DNA from: Micromonospora halotolerans
GTDB lineage: Bacteria; Actinomycetota; Actinomycetes; Mycobacteriales; Micromonosporaceae
Direction: 5' to 3'
Assembly: GCF_032108445.1 (NCBI RefSeq)
Contig: NZ_CP134876.1
Location: forward strand, 1,488,001 to 1,552,000
DNA length: 64,000 nucleotides
The notes under the pieces were generated by a model. The model saw nothing but the letters and a program-made list of their open reading frames with translations. It made no database searches and was not told the DNA's origin. This document shows, piece after piece, positions 16,422 through 23,562 of the stretch (position 1 is its first letter; every line of letters begins with the position of its first letter). Position numbers and translations under genes: made by a program.

Positions 16422-17111
16422 ATGGCCGACAACATTGCCCGGGTGTTCGCCGACGCGATCGCGACCGACCCCGCCCGACCGCTGCTGACCTGGTACGACG
16501 ACGCCACCGGCGAGCGCACCGAACTCTCCGGCGCGACGCTGGCGAACTGGGTGGCCAAGACGGCCAACCTGCTCGTCGACGAGAACGCCCTCGCCCCCGG
16601 CGACACGGCCGCGGTGCTGCTGCCACCGCACTGGCAGACCGCCGCCGTGCTGCTCGGCTGCTGGTCGGCGAAGCTGACCGTGGCCGACACGCCGGGTGAC
16701 GTGGACGTGCTCTTCGCCGCCGCCGGCCGGATCGACGAGGCGGGCGACTGGTCGGCCGGGGAGCGCTACGCGCTGGCCCTGGACCCGTTCGCGCTGCCGA
16801 TGCGGGAGGTGCCGGCCGGCTTCGCCGACTTCGTCTCGGCGGTACGCGGGCACGGCGACCACTTCACCCCGTACCCGGGCGGTGGCGAGGGGGACGCGGC
16901 GCTGCTGGCCCGCGCGGACGTCCGGGCCACGGAGCTCTGCCTCACCCCCGGCGACCGGCTCCTGGTCGACGTGACCCGGCACCCCGACCCGGTCGACTGG
17001 CTGCTGGCGCCGCTCACCGCCGGCGCCAGCCTGGTGGCCTGCGCCAACCTGGACCCGGCCCGTTTGGACCCGCGCACCGCGACGGAGAAGGTCACCCGGG
17101 TCCTGACCTGA
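16422..17111 (+). CDS. TIGR03089 family protein (truncated AMP-ligase-like)
   Basis: A 229-residue actinobacterial protein of the TIGR03089 family. It resembles only the N-terminal portion of acyl-CoA synthetases: LLTWYDDATGERTELSGATLANWVAKTANLL and ALAPGDTAAVLLPPHWQTAAVLLGCW match the start of AMP-binding enzymes, but the P-loop SGTTG and the catalytic lysine are missing, so adenylation is unlikely. The family is widely conserved next to envelope polysaccharide genes (in M. tuberculosis near Rv3268, recalled), and its role is unknown. The ATG at 16422 is preferred because similarity starts there. It is divergent from the glycosyltransferase gene and ends 6 bp from the convergent acetoacetyl-CoA synthetase. 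Confidence 0.85.
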   Translation: MADNIARVFADAIATDPARPLLTWYDDATGERTELSGATLANWVAKTANLLVDENALAPGDTAAVLLPPHWQTAAVLLGCWSAKLTVADTPGDVDVLFAAAGRIDEAGDWSAGERYALALDPFALPMREVPAGFADFVSAVRGHGDHFTPYPGGGEGDAALLARADVRATELCLTPGDRLLVDVTRHPDPVDWLLAPLTAGASLVACANLDPARLDPRTATEKVTRVLT

Positions 17112-17117
17112 CCGGGG

Positions 17118-19106
17118 TCAGGCCGGGGCCGGGTGGTCCGACTCGGCGCGGCGCTGGGCGAAGGCGGCGAACGCGGTCAGCGACTCCGGGTTGGCCAGGG
17201 CGCCCCTGGCCGCGGCGTGGTCCACCGGGGTGCCGGTGAGGATCTTTTTGACCGGCACCTCCAGCTTCTTCGCCGACAGGGTGCGCGGCACCGCCCGCAC
17301 CTGGTGGATCTCGTCGGGGACGTGCCGCGGCGACAGCGCGGTCCGCAGCTCCCGGCAGATCTTCTTCCGCAGCGCGTCGTCCAGCTCCAGGCCCTCGGCG
17401 AGCACCACGAAGAGCAGCAGCTCGCCGGCGCCGCCCTCGTCGTCCTCCAGGTGCACCACGACCGAGTCGACCACCTCGTCGAGGCCCTCGACCACGGAGT
17501 AGAACTCGGCCGTGCCGAGCCGGACGCCGCCCCGGTTGAGGGTGGCGTCGGAGCGGCCGGTGATCACGCAGCCGCCGCGCTCGTTGACGGTGATCCAGTC
17601 GCCGTGCCGCCAGACGCCCGGGTAGACCTCGAAGTAGGCCTCCCGGTAGCGGGAGCCGTCGGTGTCGTTCCAGAAACCCACCGGCATGCTCGGCATCGGC
17701 TCGGTGATCACCAGCTCGCCGAGCTGGCCGATCACCGGTGTGCCGTCGGCCGAGCGGGCCTCCACCTTGGCGCCGAGCGCCCGGCAGGTGATCTCGCCGG
17801 CGTGCACGGGCAGCAGCGGCACGCCGCCGACGAAGCCGGTGCAGACGTCGGTGCCACCGGAGAGCGACTGGAGCTGGAGGCGGTCGCCCACGGTCTCGTA
17901 GACCCAGGTGAAGCCCTCAGCGGGCAGCGGGGCGCCGGTCGAGCCGACCCCGCGCAGCGCGGACAGGTCGGCGATCTCCTTCGGGACCAGCCCGGCCTTG
18001 CGGCAGGCCAGCAGGAACGGCGCCGAGGTGCCGAAGTAGGTGGTGCCGGTCTCCGCCGCCAGCCGCCAGAGCGCGCCGAGGTCCGGGTGGCCCGGGTTGC
18101 CGTCGAACAGCACGATGGTCGCGCCCACCGCCGGCCCGGAGACCAGGAAGTTCCACATCATCCAACCGGTGGTGGTGAACCAGAAGAACCGGTCGGCCGC
18201 GCCCAGGTCGTGGTGCAGGGCCAGCATCTTCAGGTGCTCCAGCAGGATGCCGCCGTGACCGTGCACGATCGGCTTGGGCAGGCCGGTGGTGCCGGAGGAG
18301 TAGAGCACGTAGAGCGGGTGGTCGACGGGCACCGGCGTGAAGGCCAGCGGCTCGTCGGTCTCCGCCGCCAGCTCCGCCCAGGAGAGCGCGCCCTCCGGGG
18401 GCGCGCCGGCCGGGTCGAGGTAGGCGATGCCGACGGTGTGCCGCAGGGACGGCAGGGCGGCCCGGATCGCGGCCACCTCGGCGCGCCGGTCGACCGGCTT
18501 GTCGCCGTAGCGGTAGCCGTCGACCGCCACGAGCACCGTGGGCTCGATCTGCTGCCAGCGGTCGGTGACGCTGCGGGTGCCGAACTCGGGCGCGCAGGAG
18601 GAGAAGATCGCGCCGAGGCTGGCGGTGGCGAGCAGCAGGACGTAGGTCTCCGGGATGTTCGGCGCGTACGCCGCCACCCGGTCGCCCTGCCCCACGCCGA
18701 GCCGGCGCAGGCCGGCCGCCACCCGGCGGACCTGGTCGCGCAGTTGCGCGGCGGTCAGCGTCTCCGGGGCGCGGGTCTGCCCGTGCGCGATCACCACCGG
18801 GTCGTCGTCGGCCCGGCCGGGCATCCGCAGCACGTTCTCGGCGTAGTTGAGGGTGGCGCCGGGGAACCACCGGGTGCCCGGCATGGTCCGGTCGGTGAGC
18901 GTGGCGGTCGGCGGGGTGTGCGCGACCACCTCGAAGTAGTCCCAGATCGACTGCCAGAAGGCGTCCAGGTCGGTCACCGACCACTGCCACAGCGCGTCGT
19001 AGTCGGCGAACTCCAGCCCCCGGTGCTCGGCCAGCCAGCGCAGGTAGTCGCCGATCCGGGACCGCTCACGCACGTCGGCCGGCGGCGTCCACAGCACGTC
19101 ACCCAC
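17118..19106 (-). CDS. Acetoacetate-CoA ligase (acetoacetyl-CoA synthetase)
   Basis: A 662-residue ANL-superfamily enzyme converting acetoacetate, ATP and CoA to acetoacetyl-CoA. The ATP-binding loop YSSGTTGLPKPIVHGHG, GWMMWNF, the hinge GRSDATLNRGGVRLGTAEFY and the C-terminal catalytic lysine in RTLSAKKLEVPVKK are all intact. The N-terminal WxxS...DYLRWL and NYAENVLR segments distinguish it from acetyl-CoA synthetase. The GTG at 19106 was chosen: GGGAGGGTGG ends 4 nt before it. The upstream in-frame ATG at 19160 has a weaker site and would add 18 residues of unusual composition. Its role would be ketone body or poly-hydroxybutyrate-derived acetoacetate use. Confidence 0.93.
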   Translation of the reverse strand: MGDVLWTPPADVRERSRIGDYLRWLAEHRGLEFADYDALWQWSVTDLDAFWQSIWDYFEVVAHTPPTATLTDRTMPGTRWFPGATLNYAENVLRMPGRADDDPVVIAHGQTRAPETLTAAQLRDQVRRVAAGLRRLGVGQGDRVAAYAPNIPETYVLLLATASLGAIFSSCAPEFGTRSVTDRWQQIEPTVLVAVDGYRYGDKPVDRRAEVAAIRAALPSLRHTVGIAYLDPAGAPPEGALSWAELAAETDEPLAFTPVPVDHPLYVLYSSGTTGLPKPIVHGHGGILLEHLKMLALHHDLGAADRFFWFTTTGWMMWNFLVSGPAVGATIVLFDGNPGHPDLGALWRLAAETGTTYFGTSAPFLLACRKAGLVPKEIADLSALRGVGSTGAPLPAEGFTWVYETVGDRLQLQSLSGGTDVCTGFVGGVPLLPVHAGEITCRALGAKVEARSADGTPVIGQLGELVITEPMPSMPVGFWNDTDGSRYREAYFEVYPGVWRHGDWITVNERGGCVITGRSDATLNRGGVRLGTAEFYSVVEGLDEVVDSVVVHLEDDEGGAGELLLFVVLAEGLELDDALRKKICRELRTALSPRHVPDEIHQVRAVPRTLSAKKLEVPVKKILTGTPVDHAAARGALANPESLTAFAAFAQRRAESDHPAPA

Positions 19107-19255
19107 TGTTCCACCCTCCCTGAGGCCCGTCACGACACTGTGCATGGGCCGTGGCGCCATCTTGCCCTACCTCGCCAGGCCATTCTCCGTACCGGGTGCC
19201 GGTGACGGGGCGTGCCCAACCCACACCCCCAACCCACCACCAATGTGGGTCCGGC

Positions 19256-19306
19256 AAGGAAGGGCCCCTTGTTAACGCCTGGCGTTGTACAGGGGGCCCC
19301 TCCTAA
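19256..19306. repeat. GGGCCC-centred hairpin repeat, copy 1 (probable terminator)
   Basis: The arms AAGGAAGGGCCCCTTGTTAA (19256-19275, continuing CGCC) and the complement of 19281-19306 fold into an imperfect stem of about 24 bp. It starts 3 bp after the thioesterase stop codon on the minus strand, so it probably ends that transcript. Closely related units occur at 56054-56106 and 57135-57190. Confidence 0.65.
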
Positions 19307-19308
19307 CC

Positions 19309-19824
19309 TCAGCCGGCCCGGTGGGCCTGGATCGCCCGGCGGCGGGCCAGCCGGTGGGCCCGGCGGATCTCCGCCTCCCGGTAGCGCCGCTCGTCCTCCG
19401 GCGTCTCCGGCAGCACCGGCCGGACCGGCCGCGGCGCGCCGCCCACGTCCACCCCCACGAAGACCAGGTACGCCGTGGCGACCCGGACCGGCTCGTCCTC
19501 GGCCGAGTCCCAGCGCTCGGCGACCACCCTCACCCCCACCTCCATCGAGGTGTTGCCGGTCCAGTTCACCTGGGCGTGCGCGTGCACCAGGTCACCGACC
19601 CGGACCGGCTCGGAGAAGACGATCTCGTCGATCGAGGCGGTCACCGCGGTGCCGCCGCTGTGCCGGGCGGCCGCCGCGCCGGCCACGTCGTCGACGAACT
19701 TCATCAGTACCCCACCGTGAACGGTCCCGTACAGATTGACATCGACAGCGGTCATGATGCGACTCAGCGTGACGCGCGAGTACGAAGTCGGCTTGCCCGG
19801 AGGGGCGGCGGGGTGATCTGTCAT
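19309..19824 (-). CDS. Acyl-CoA thioesterase, hotdog fold (YciA/BFIT type)
   Basis: A 171-residue single-hotdog thioesterase that would hydrolyse acyl-CoA to free acid and CoA in the cytoplasm. NLYGTVHGGVLMKFVDDVAG is the active-site segment (the conserved Asn and Gly-rich turn with catalytic Asp), followed by the strand TASIDEIVFSEPVRVGDLV and the YLVFVGVD strand. A basic tail (RRAHRLARRRAIQ) follows. The ATG at 19824 has no Shine-Dalgarno and lies 7 nt from a TACCGT box that overlaps the promoter of the divergent gene. It is followed at once by a GGGCCC-type hairpin. Confidence 0.9.
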   Translation of the reverse strand: MTDHPAAPPGKPTSYSRVTLSRIMTAVDVNLYGTVHGGVLMKFVDDVAGAAAARHSGGTAVTASIDEIVFSEPVRVGDLVHAHAQVNWTGNTSMEVGVRVVAERWDSAEDEPVRVATAYLVFVGVDVGGAPRPVRPVLPETPEDERRYREAEIRRAHRLARRRAIQAHRAG

Positions 19825-19831
19825 GCCGGAA

Positions 19832-19841
19832 ACGGTACGGT
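19832..19841. promoter_or_regulatory. Two divergent leaderless -10 boxes sharing their central TA
   Basis: ACGGTA at 19832-19837 is TACCGT on the minus strand, 7 nt before the thioesterase ATG. TACGGT at 19836-19841 lies 6 nt before the plus-strand ATG at 19848. The boxes overlap by two bases, so RNA polymerase cannot form both open complexes at once. The two start codons are only 23 bp apart. Confidence 0.6.
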
Positions 19842-19847
19842 GCGCGG

Positions 19848-20504
19848 ATGCGACATCTCTGGAGCTTCCTCGCCGGGTTGGTGGTGGCGCCCGTCACCTG
19901 GGTGCTCGTCACGCTCGGTCAGGACGGATCTGGGCGCACCGTGCACCGCTGGGTGGAGATCGGTACGTACAGCACGCCCAACCTGATCGAGCCGGCCGTG
20001 TACCTGGGCGTCGCCGGCATCCTGCTCGGCCTGCTCGGCACGCTGCGCTTCTCGCCGCTCGGCCCGGCCGTGGCCGGGCTGCTGCTCGTGGTCCCGTACC
20101 TCGGGCTGTTCGCGGCGCCGTTCAACGTCCGGGACCGGATCCCCGAGGACTGGAAGATGCTCGGGGACCCGCTGCCGCTGCGCCAGCCGCTGGAGAACGG
20201 CACGCTGTTCCTCATCGGCGTGCTGCTGCTGATGGCCGTGTTCAGCGGCCACCGGTGGCGACAGCGGCCGGCCGAGCCGGCCGAGGCGGAGCTGACCCCG
20301 GCCGAGCACAACCCCTCGCTCGGCGACTGGCCTCCGGCGGACCCGAAGAAGGACCCGACGAAGGACGGCGACACGGCCCCGCTCACGCTGGCCTATCCCG
20401 ACACCCCCACCGAACCCCTGCCCCGCCGCACCGGCGGCGAGTCGCCGTGGTCCGCGCCCCCGCGCGCGACCACCCGACCGGAGGGCAGCACCGAGATCCG
20501 TTGA
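19848..20504 (+). CDS. Small integral membrane protein of unknown function
   Basis: A 218-residue protein with about four hydrophobic segments (FLAGLVVAPVTWVLVTL, AVYLGVAGILLGLLGTL, GPAVAGLLLVVPYLGLF, LFLIGVLLLMAVFSG) and a 75-residue hydrophilic, proline-rich C-terminal tail, probably cytoplasmic. I do not recognise a named family. Such 'YIP-like' small proteins are conserved in Micromonosporaceae. ATG 19848 is fixed by the TACGGT box 6 nt upstream and the tight divergent spacing with the thioesterase. A 12-bp terminator hairpin follows the stop. Confidence 0.7.
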   Translation: MRHLWSFLAGLVVAPVTWVLVTLGQDGSGRTVHRWVEIGTYSTPNLIEPAVYLGVAGILLGLLGTLRFSPLGPAVAGLLLVVPYLGLFAAPFNVRDRIPEDWKMLGDPLPLRQPLENGTLFLIGVLLLMAVFSGHRWRQRPAEPAEAELTPAEHNPSLGDWPPADPKKDPTKDGDTAPLTLAYPDTPTEPLPRRTGGESPWSAPPRATTRPEGSTEIR

Positions 20505-20510
20505 CGACCG

Positions 20511-20538
20511 CGGGCGGGCCGGTCATCCGGCCCGCCCG
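20511..20538. terminator. Bidirectional 12-bp perfect hairpin
   Basis: CGGGCGGGCCGG (20511-20522) pairs fully with 20527-20538 across a TCAT loop, in the 55-bp gap between the convergent membrane protein and acyl-CoA dehydrogenase genes. Confidence 0.65.
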
Positions 20539-20559
20539 CCCGATCGTCGCCCGTACGGG

Positions 20560-21723
20560 TCAGCCCTTGAGCAGCTGGCGCGCCATGACGATGCGCTGCA
20601 CCTGGTTGGTGCCCTCGTAGATCTGGGTGATCTTGGCGTCCCGCATCATCCGCTCGACCGGGTAGTCCCGGGTGTAGCCGTAGCCGCCGAGCAGCTGCAC
20701 CGCGTCGGTGGTGATCTCCATGGCGGCGTCCGAGGCGAAGCACTTGGCCGCCGCGCCGAAGTAGGTCAGGTCGGCGTCGCCCCGCTCCGACTTGCCGGCG
20801 GCCGTGTAGGTGAGCTGCCGGGCCGCCTCCAGCTTCATGCCCATGTCGGCGACCATGAACTGGATGCCCTGGAAGTCGGCGACCGGCTTGCCGAACTGCT
20901 TGCGCTCCTGGATGTAGCCCTTGGCGTAGTCCAGCGCGCCCTGCGCGATGCCGACCGCCTGGGCGGCGATGGTGACCCGGGTGTGGTCCAGGGTCCGCAT
21001 CGCGGTGGCGAAACCGGTGCCCTCGGCGCCGATCATGCGGTCGGCCGGGATCCGGACGTTGTCGAAGTAGACCTCGCGGGTCGGCGAGCCCTTGATGCCG
21101 AGCTTCTTCTCCGGCGCGCCGAAGCTCACCCCGGCGTCGGCCTTCTCCACCACGAAGGCCGAGATACCCCTCGAGCGGGCTGTGGGATCCGTCACAGCGA
21201 AGACCGTGTAGTACTCCGAGACGCCCGCGTTGGTGATCCACCGCTTCACGCCGTTGAGCACCCAGTGGTCGCCGTCCCGGACCGCCTTGGTGGTCATCGA
21301 GGCGGCGTCGCTGCCCGCCTCCGGCTCGGAGAGGCAGTAGGAGAACATCGCGTCGCCGGCCGCCACCGGGGTCAGGTACTTCCGCTTCAGCTCCTCGGAG
21401 CCGGCCAGGATCAGCGGCATGGTGCCCAGCTTGTTCACCGCCGGGATCAGCGAGGACGAGGCGCAGGCGCGGGCCACCTCCTCGATCACGATGGCCGTGG
21501 CCAGGGCGTCCGCGCCGGCGCCGCCGTACTCGACCGGGATGTGCGGGGCGTGGAAGTCGGCGGCCCGCAGCGCGTCGTAGGACGCCTTCGGGAACTCACC
21601 CGTCTCATCCGCCTCGGCGGCGTGCGGAGCGACCTTCGCCGCACAGACCTCCCGGACCGCCTCCCGGATCGCCTCGTGCTCCTCCGGCAACCGGTAGACG
21701 TCGAACGACTGCTCTGCGGGCAT
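20560..21723 (-). CDS. Acyl-CoA dehydrogenase
   Basis: A 387-residue FAD enzyme introducing the alpha-beta double bond in acyl-CoA during fatty-acid or branched-chain amino acid breakdown. The FAD/substrate motifs YCLSEPEAGSDAASM, WITNAGVSEYYTVFAVTD and the C-terminal QIYEGTNQVQRIVMARQLL (the Glu of YEGT is the usual catalytic base) are complete. It is closest in character to the FadE25 type, which in M. tuberculosis also lies close to purE-purK (Rv3274c-Rv3276c, recalled). ATG 21723 has GGGGAGGG at about 6 nt. Confidence 0.94.
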   Translation of the reverse strand: MPAEQSFDVYRLPEEHEAIREAVREVCAAKVAPHAAEADETGEFPKASYDALRAADFHAPHIPVEYGGAGADALATAIVIEEVARACASSSLIPAVNKLGTMPLILAGSEELKRKYLTPVAAGDAMFSYCLSEPEAGSDAASMTTKAVRDGDHWVLNGVKRWITNAGVSEYYTVFAVTDPTARSRGISAFVVEKADAGVSFGAPEKKLGIKGSPTREVYFDNVRIPADRMIGAEGTGFATAMRTLDHTRVTIAAQAVGIAQGALDYAKGYIQERKQFGKPVADFQGIQFMVADMGMKLEAARQLTYTAAGKSERGDADLTYFGAAAKCFASDAAMEITTDAVQLLGGYGYTRDYPVERMMRDAKITQIYEGTNQVQRIVMARQLLKG

Positions 21724-21871
21724 GTCGGCCCTCCCCTTTCACCGCTATCATGCGCAGTCTGTGGCGCCCGGAAGGCTGCCGACTGCCGCAGACTGAAGGA
21801 TAGCCACCAGGGTTCAGCCGGACCTTACCGGCGGGTAGGCTCGCGCACGAGCGACGGCGACAGGCCACAAC

Positions 21872-21877
21872 TACCCT
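21872..21877 (+). promoter_or_regulatory. Candidate -10 box upstream of ugd
   Basis: TACCCT lies 5 nt before an in-frame ATG (21883) and about 95 nt before the preferred GTG start of the UDP-glucose dehydrogenase gene. It is either a normal promoter with a leader, or a leaderless promoter producing a form 30 residues longer. Confidence 0.4.
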
Positions 21878-21972
21878 CACACATGACGAGAGAGTTCCCT
21901 CGGTGCCGGCCCTGGCGCCCCAGCCGAACGCGACGCGAGGAAGCGCCGCCAGTGCGAGCGGAGAAAACAGGC

Positions 21973-23400
21973 GTGACGATCCCGTACCCGAACACCCAGC
22001 CGATGCCCGCCATCGCCGCGGTGACGCCGCCCTCCGGCGCGGCCCGACCCCGGGTGACCTTCCTGGGCACCGGCTACCTCGGCGCGACGTACGCCATCTG
22101 CTACGCCGAGCTCGGCTACGAGGTCCTCGGCTTCGACGTCGACGCGGACAAGATCGCGAAGCTGAACGCCGGCGAGGTGCCGATCCACGAGCCCGGCCTG
22201 GACGAGCTGCTCCGGCGCAACCTGGCCGCCGGCCGGCTCCGCTTCAGCACCGACATCCAGGAGACCGCCGACTTCGGCGACGTGCACTTCATCTGCGTCG
22301 GCACCCCGCAGCGGGCCGACGGGATGGGCGCCGACCTGTCGTACGTCGAGGCGTCGGTCACCAGCCTCGCCCAGCACCTGACCCGCAAGGCGCTGATCGT
22401 CGGCAAGTCCACCGTGCCGGTGGGCACCGCCGAGTGGGTGGAGCAGCTCGTCGGCAAGCACACCCCGGTCGACCTGGGCGTCGAGGTGGCCTGGAGCCCC
22501 GAGTTCCTCCAGGAGGGCTTCGCCGTCGACGACGTGCTGCGGCCCAACCGGATCGTCGTCGGGGTCAAGAGCGAGTGGGCCAACGGCATGCTCTACGCCG
22601 CCCACAAGGGCGTCTTCGACCTGGCCGCCACCGAGGACCGCGAGGTGCCGCTGGTGGTCACCGACTTCGCCACGGCGGAGCTGGTCAAGGTCGCCGCGAA
22701 CGCCTTCCTGGCCACCAAGATCTCCTTCATCAACGCGATGGCCGAGGTCTGCGAGGCCGCCGGCGGCGACGTCACCCAGCTCGCCCGCTCGATCGGCTAC
22801 GACCCCCGGATCGGCAACCGCTTCCTCCAGGCCGGCCTCGGCTTCGGCGGCGCCTGCCTGCCCAAGGACATCCGGGCCTTCCAGGCCCGCGCCCAGGAGC
22901 TCGGCGCCGGCGAGGCACTCCGCTTCCTGCACGAGGTGGACCTGATCAACCTGCGCCGGCGGACCCGGGTGATCCAGCTCGCCGCCGACCTGCTCGGCCG
23001 CCGCTCCGGCCCGGCCGGCCCGGACCTCTCCGGCACCCGGATCGCCGTGCTCGGCGCCACCTTCAAGCCGAACACCGACGACGTCCGGGACGCCCCGGCC
23101 CTCGCCGTCGCCGCGCTGCTCGGCAAGGCCGGCGCCGACGTGCACGTGTTCGACCCGCAGGGCGTGGAGAACGCCCGCCGGGCCGTGCCCGAGCTGACGT
23201 ACGAGGCGACCATGAACGACGCCGTCCAGGGCGCCGACCTGGTCTGCGTCCTCACCGAGTGGGCCGAGTTCCGCAACGCCGACCCGGTCGCCCTGGGCGA
23301 GCTGGCCAACGGCCGCAAGGTGGTCGACGGCCGCAACTGCCTGGACTCCACACTGTGGACGCAGGCCGGCTGGGAGTACCGCGGCATGGGCCGCCCCTGA
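21973..23400 (+). CDS. ugd: UDP-glucose 6-dehydrogenase
   Basis: A 475-residue nucleotide-sugar dehydrogenase oxidising UDP-glucose to UDP-glucuronate with two NAD+, feeding uronic-acid polymers or glycoconjugates. The Rossmann motif VTFLGTGYLGATYA is near residue 35, VGKSTVPVGTA and EFLQEGFAVDDVLRPNRIVVG follow, and the catalytic Cys lies in GFGGACLPKDI. The C-terminal UDP-binding domain has GATFKPNTDDVRDAPALAV. GDP-mannose specificity cannot be ruled out. GTG 21973 (VTIPYPNTQ) is preferred. GTG 21952 and ATG 21883 are in frame, the latter with a TACCCT box 5 nt upstream. A textbook terminator follows. Confidence 0.92.
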   Translation: MTIPYPNTQPMPAIAAVTPPSGAARPRVTFLGTGYLGATYAICYAELGYEVLGFDVDADKIAKLNAGEVPIHEPGLDELLRRNLAAGRLRFSTDIQETADFGDVHFICVGTPQRADGMGADLSYVEASVTSLAQHLTRKALIVGKSTVPVGTAEWVEQLVGKHTPVDLGVEVAWSPEFLQEGFAVDDVLRPNRIVVGVKSEWANGMLYAAHKGVFDLAATEDREVPLVVTDFATAELVKVAANAFLATKISFINAMAEVCEAAGGDVTQLARSIGYDPRIGNRFLQAGLGFGGACLPKDIRAFQARAQELGAGEALRFLHEVDLINLRRRTRVIQLAADLLGRRSGPAGPDLSGTRIAVLGATFKPNTDDVRDAPALAVAALLGKAGADVHVFDPQGVENARRAVPELTYEATMNDAVQGADLVCVLTEWAEFRNADPVALGELANGRKVVDGRNCLDSTLWTQAGWEYRGMGRP

Positions 23401-23416
23401 CACCCTGCAAGCGTCG

Positions 23417-23460
23417 GCCGGCCGGCCGGGGACCTGTTCCCCGGCCGGCCGGCTCTTTTT
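23417..23460 (+). terminator. Intrinsic terminator of ugd
   Basis: A 16-bp perfect stem (23417-23432 with 23438-23453) closes a 5-nt loop and is followed directly by TCTTTTT. It is the only hairpin in the window with a clear T-tract. Confidence 0.85.
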
Positions 23461-23562
23461 GTTGTCCGGAACGCGCCGGCAACGGTCGAAATCCGGGCCC
23501 GCTCAAGGCATGCTGCGACTGGGAGGTTCACCGCGCGGGGGCCGACCGGACGGGAGAGTGTC

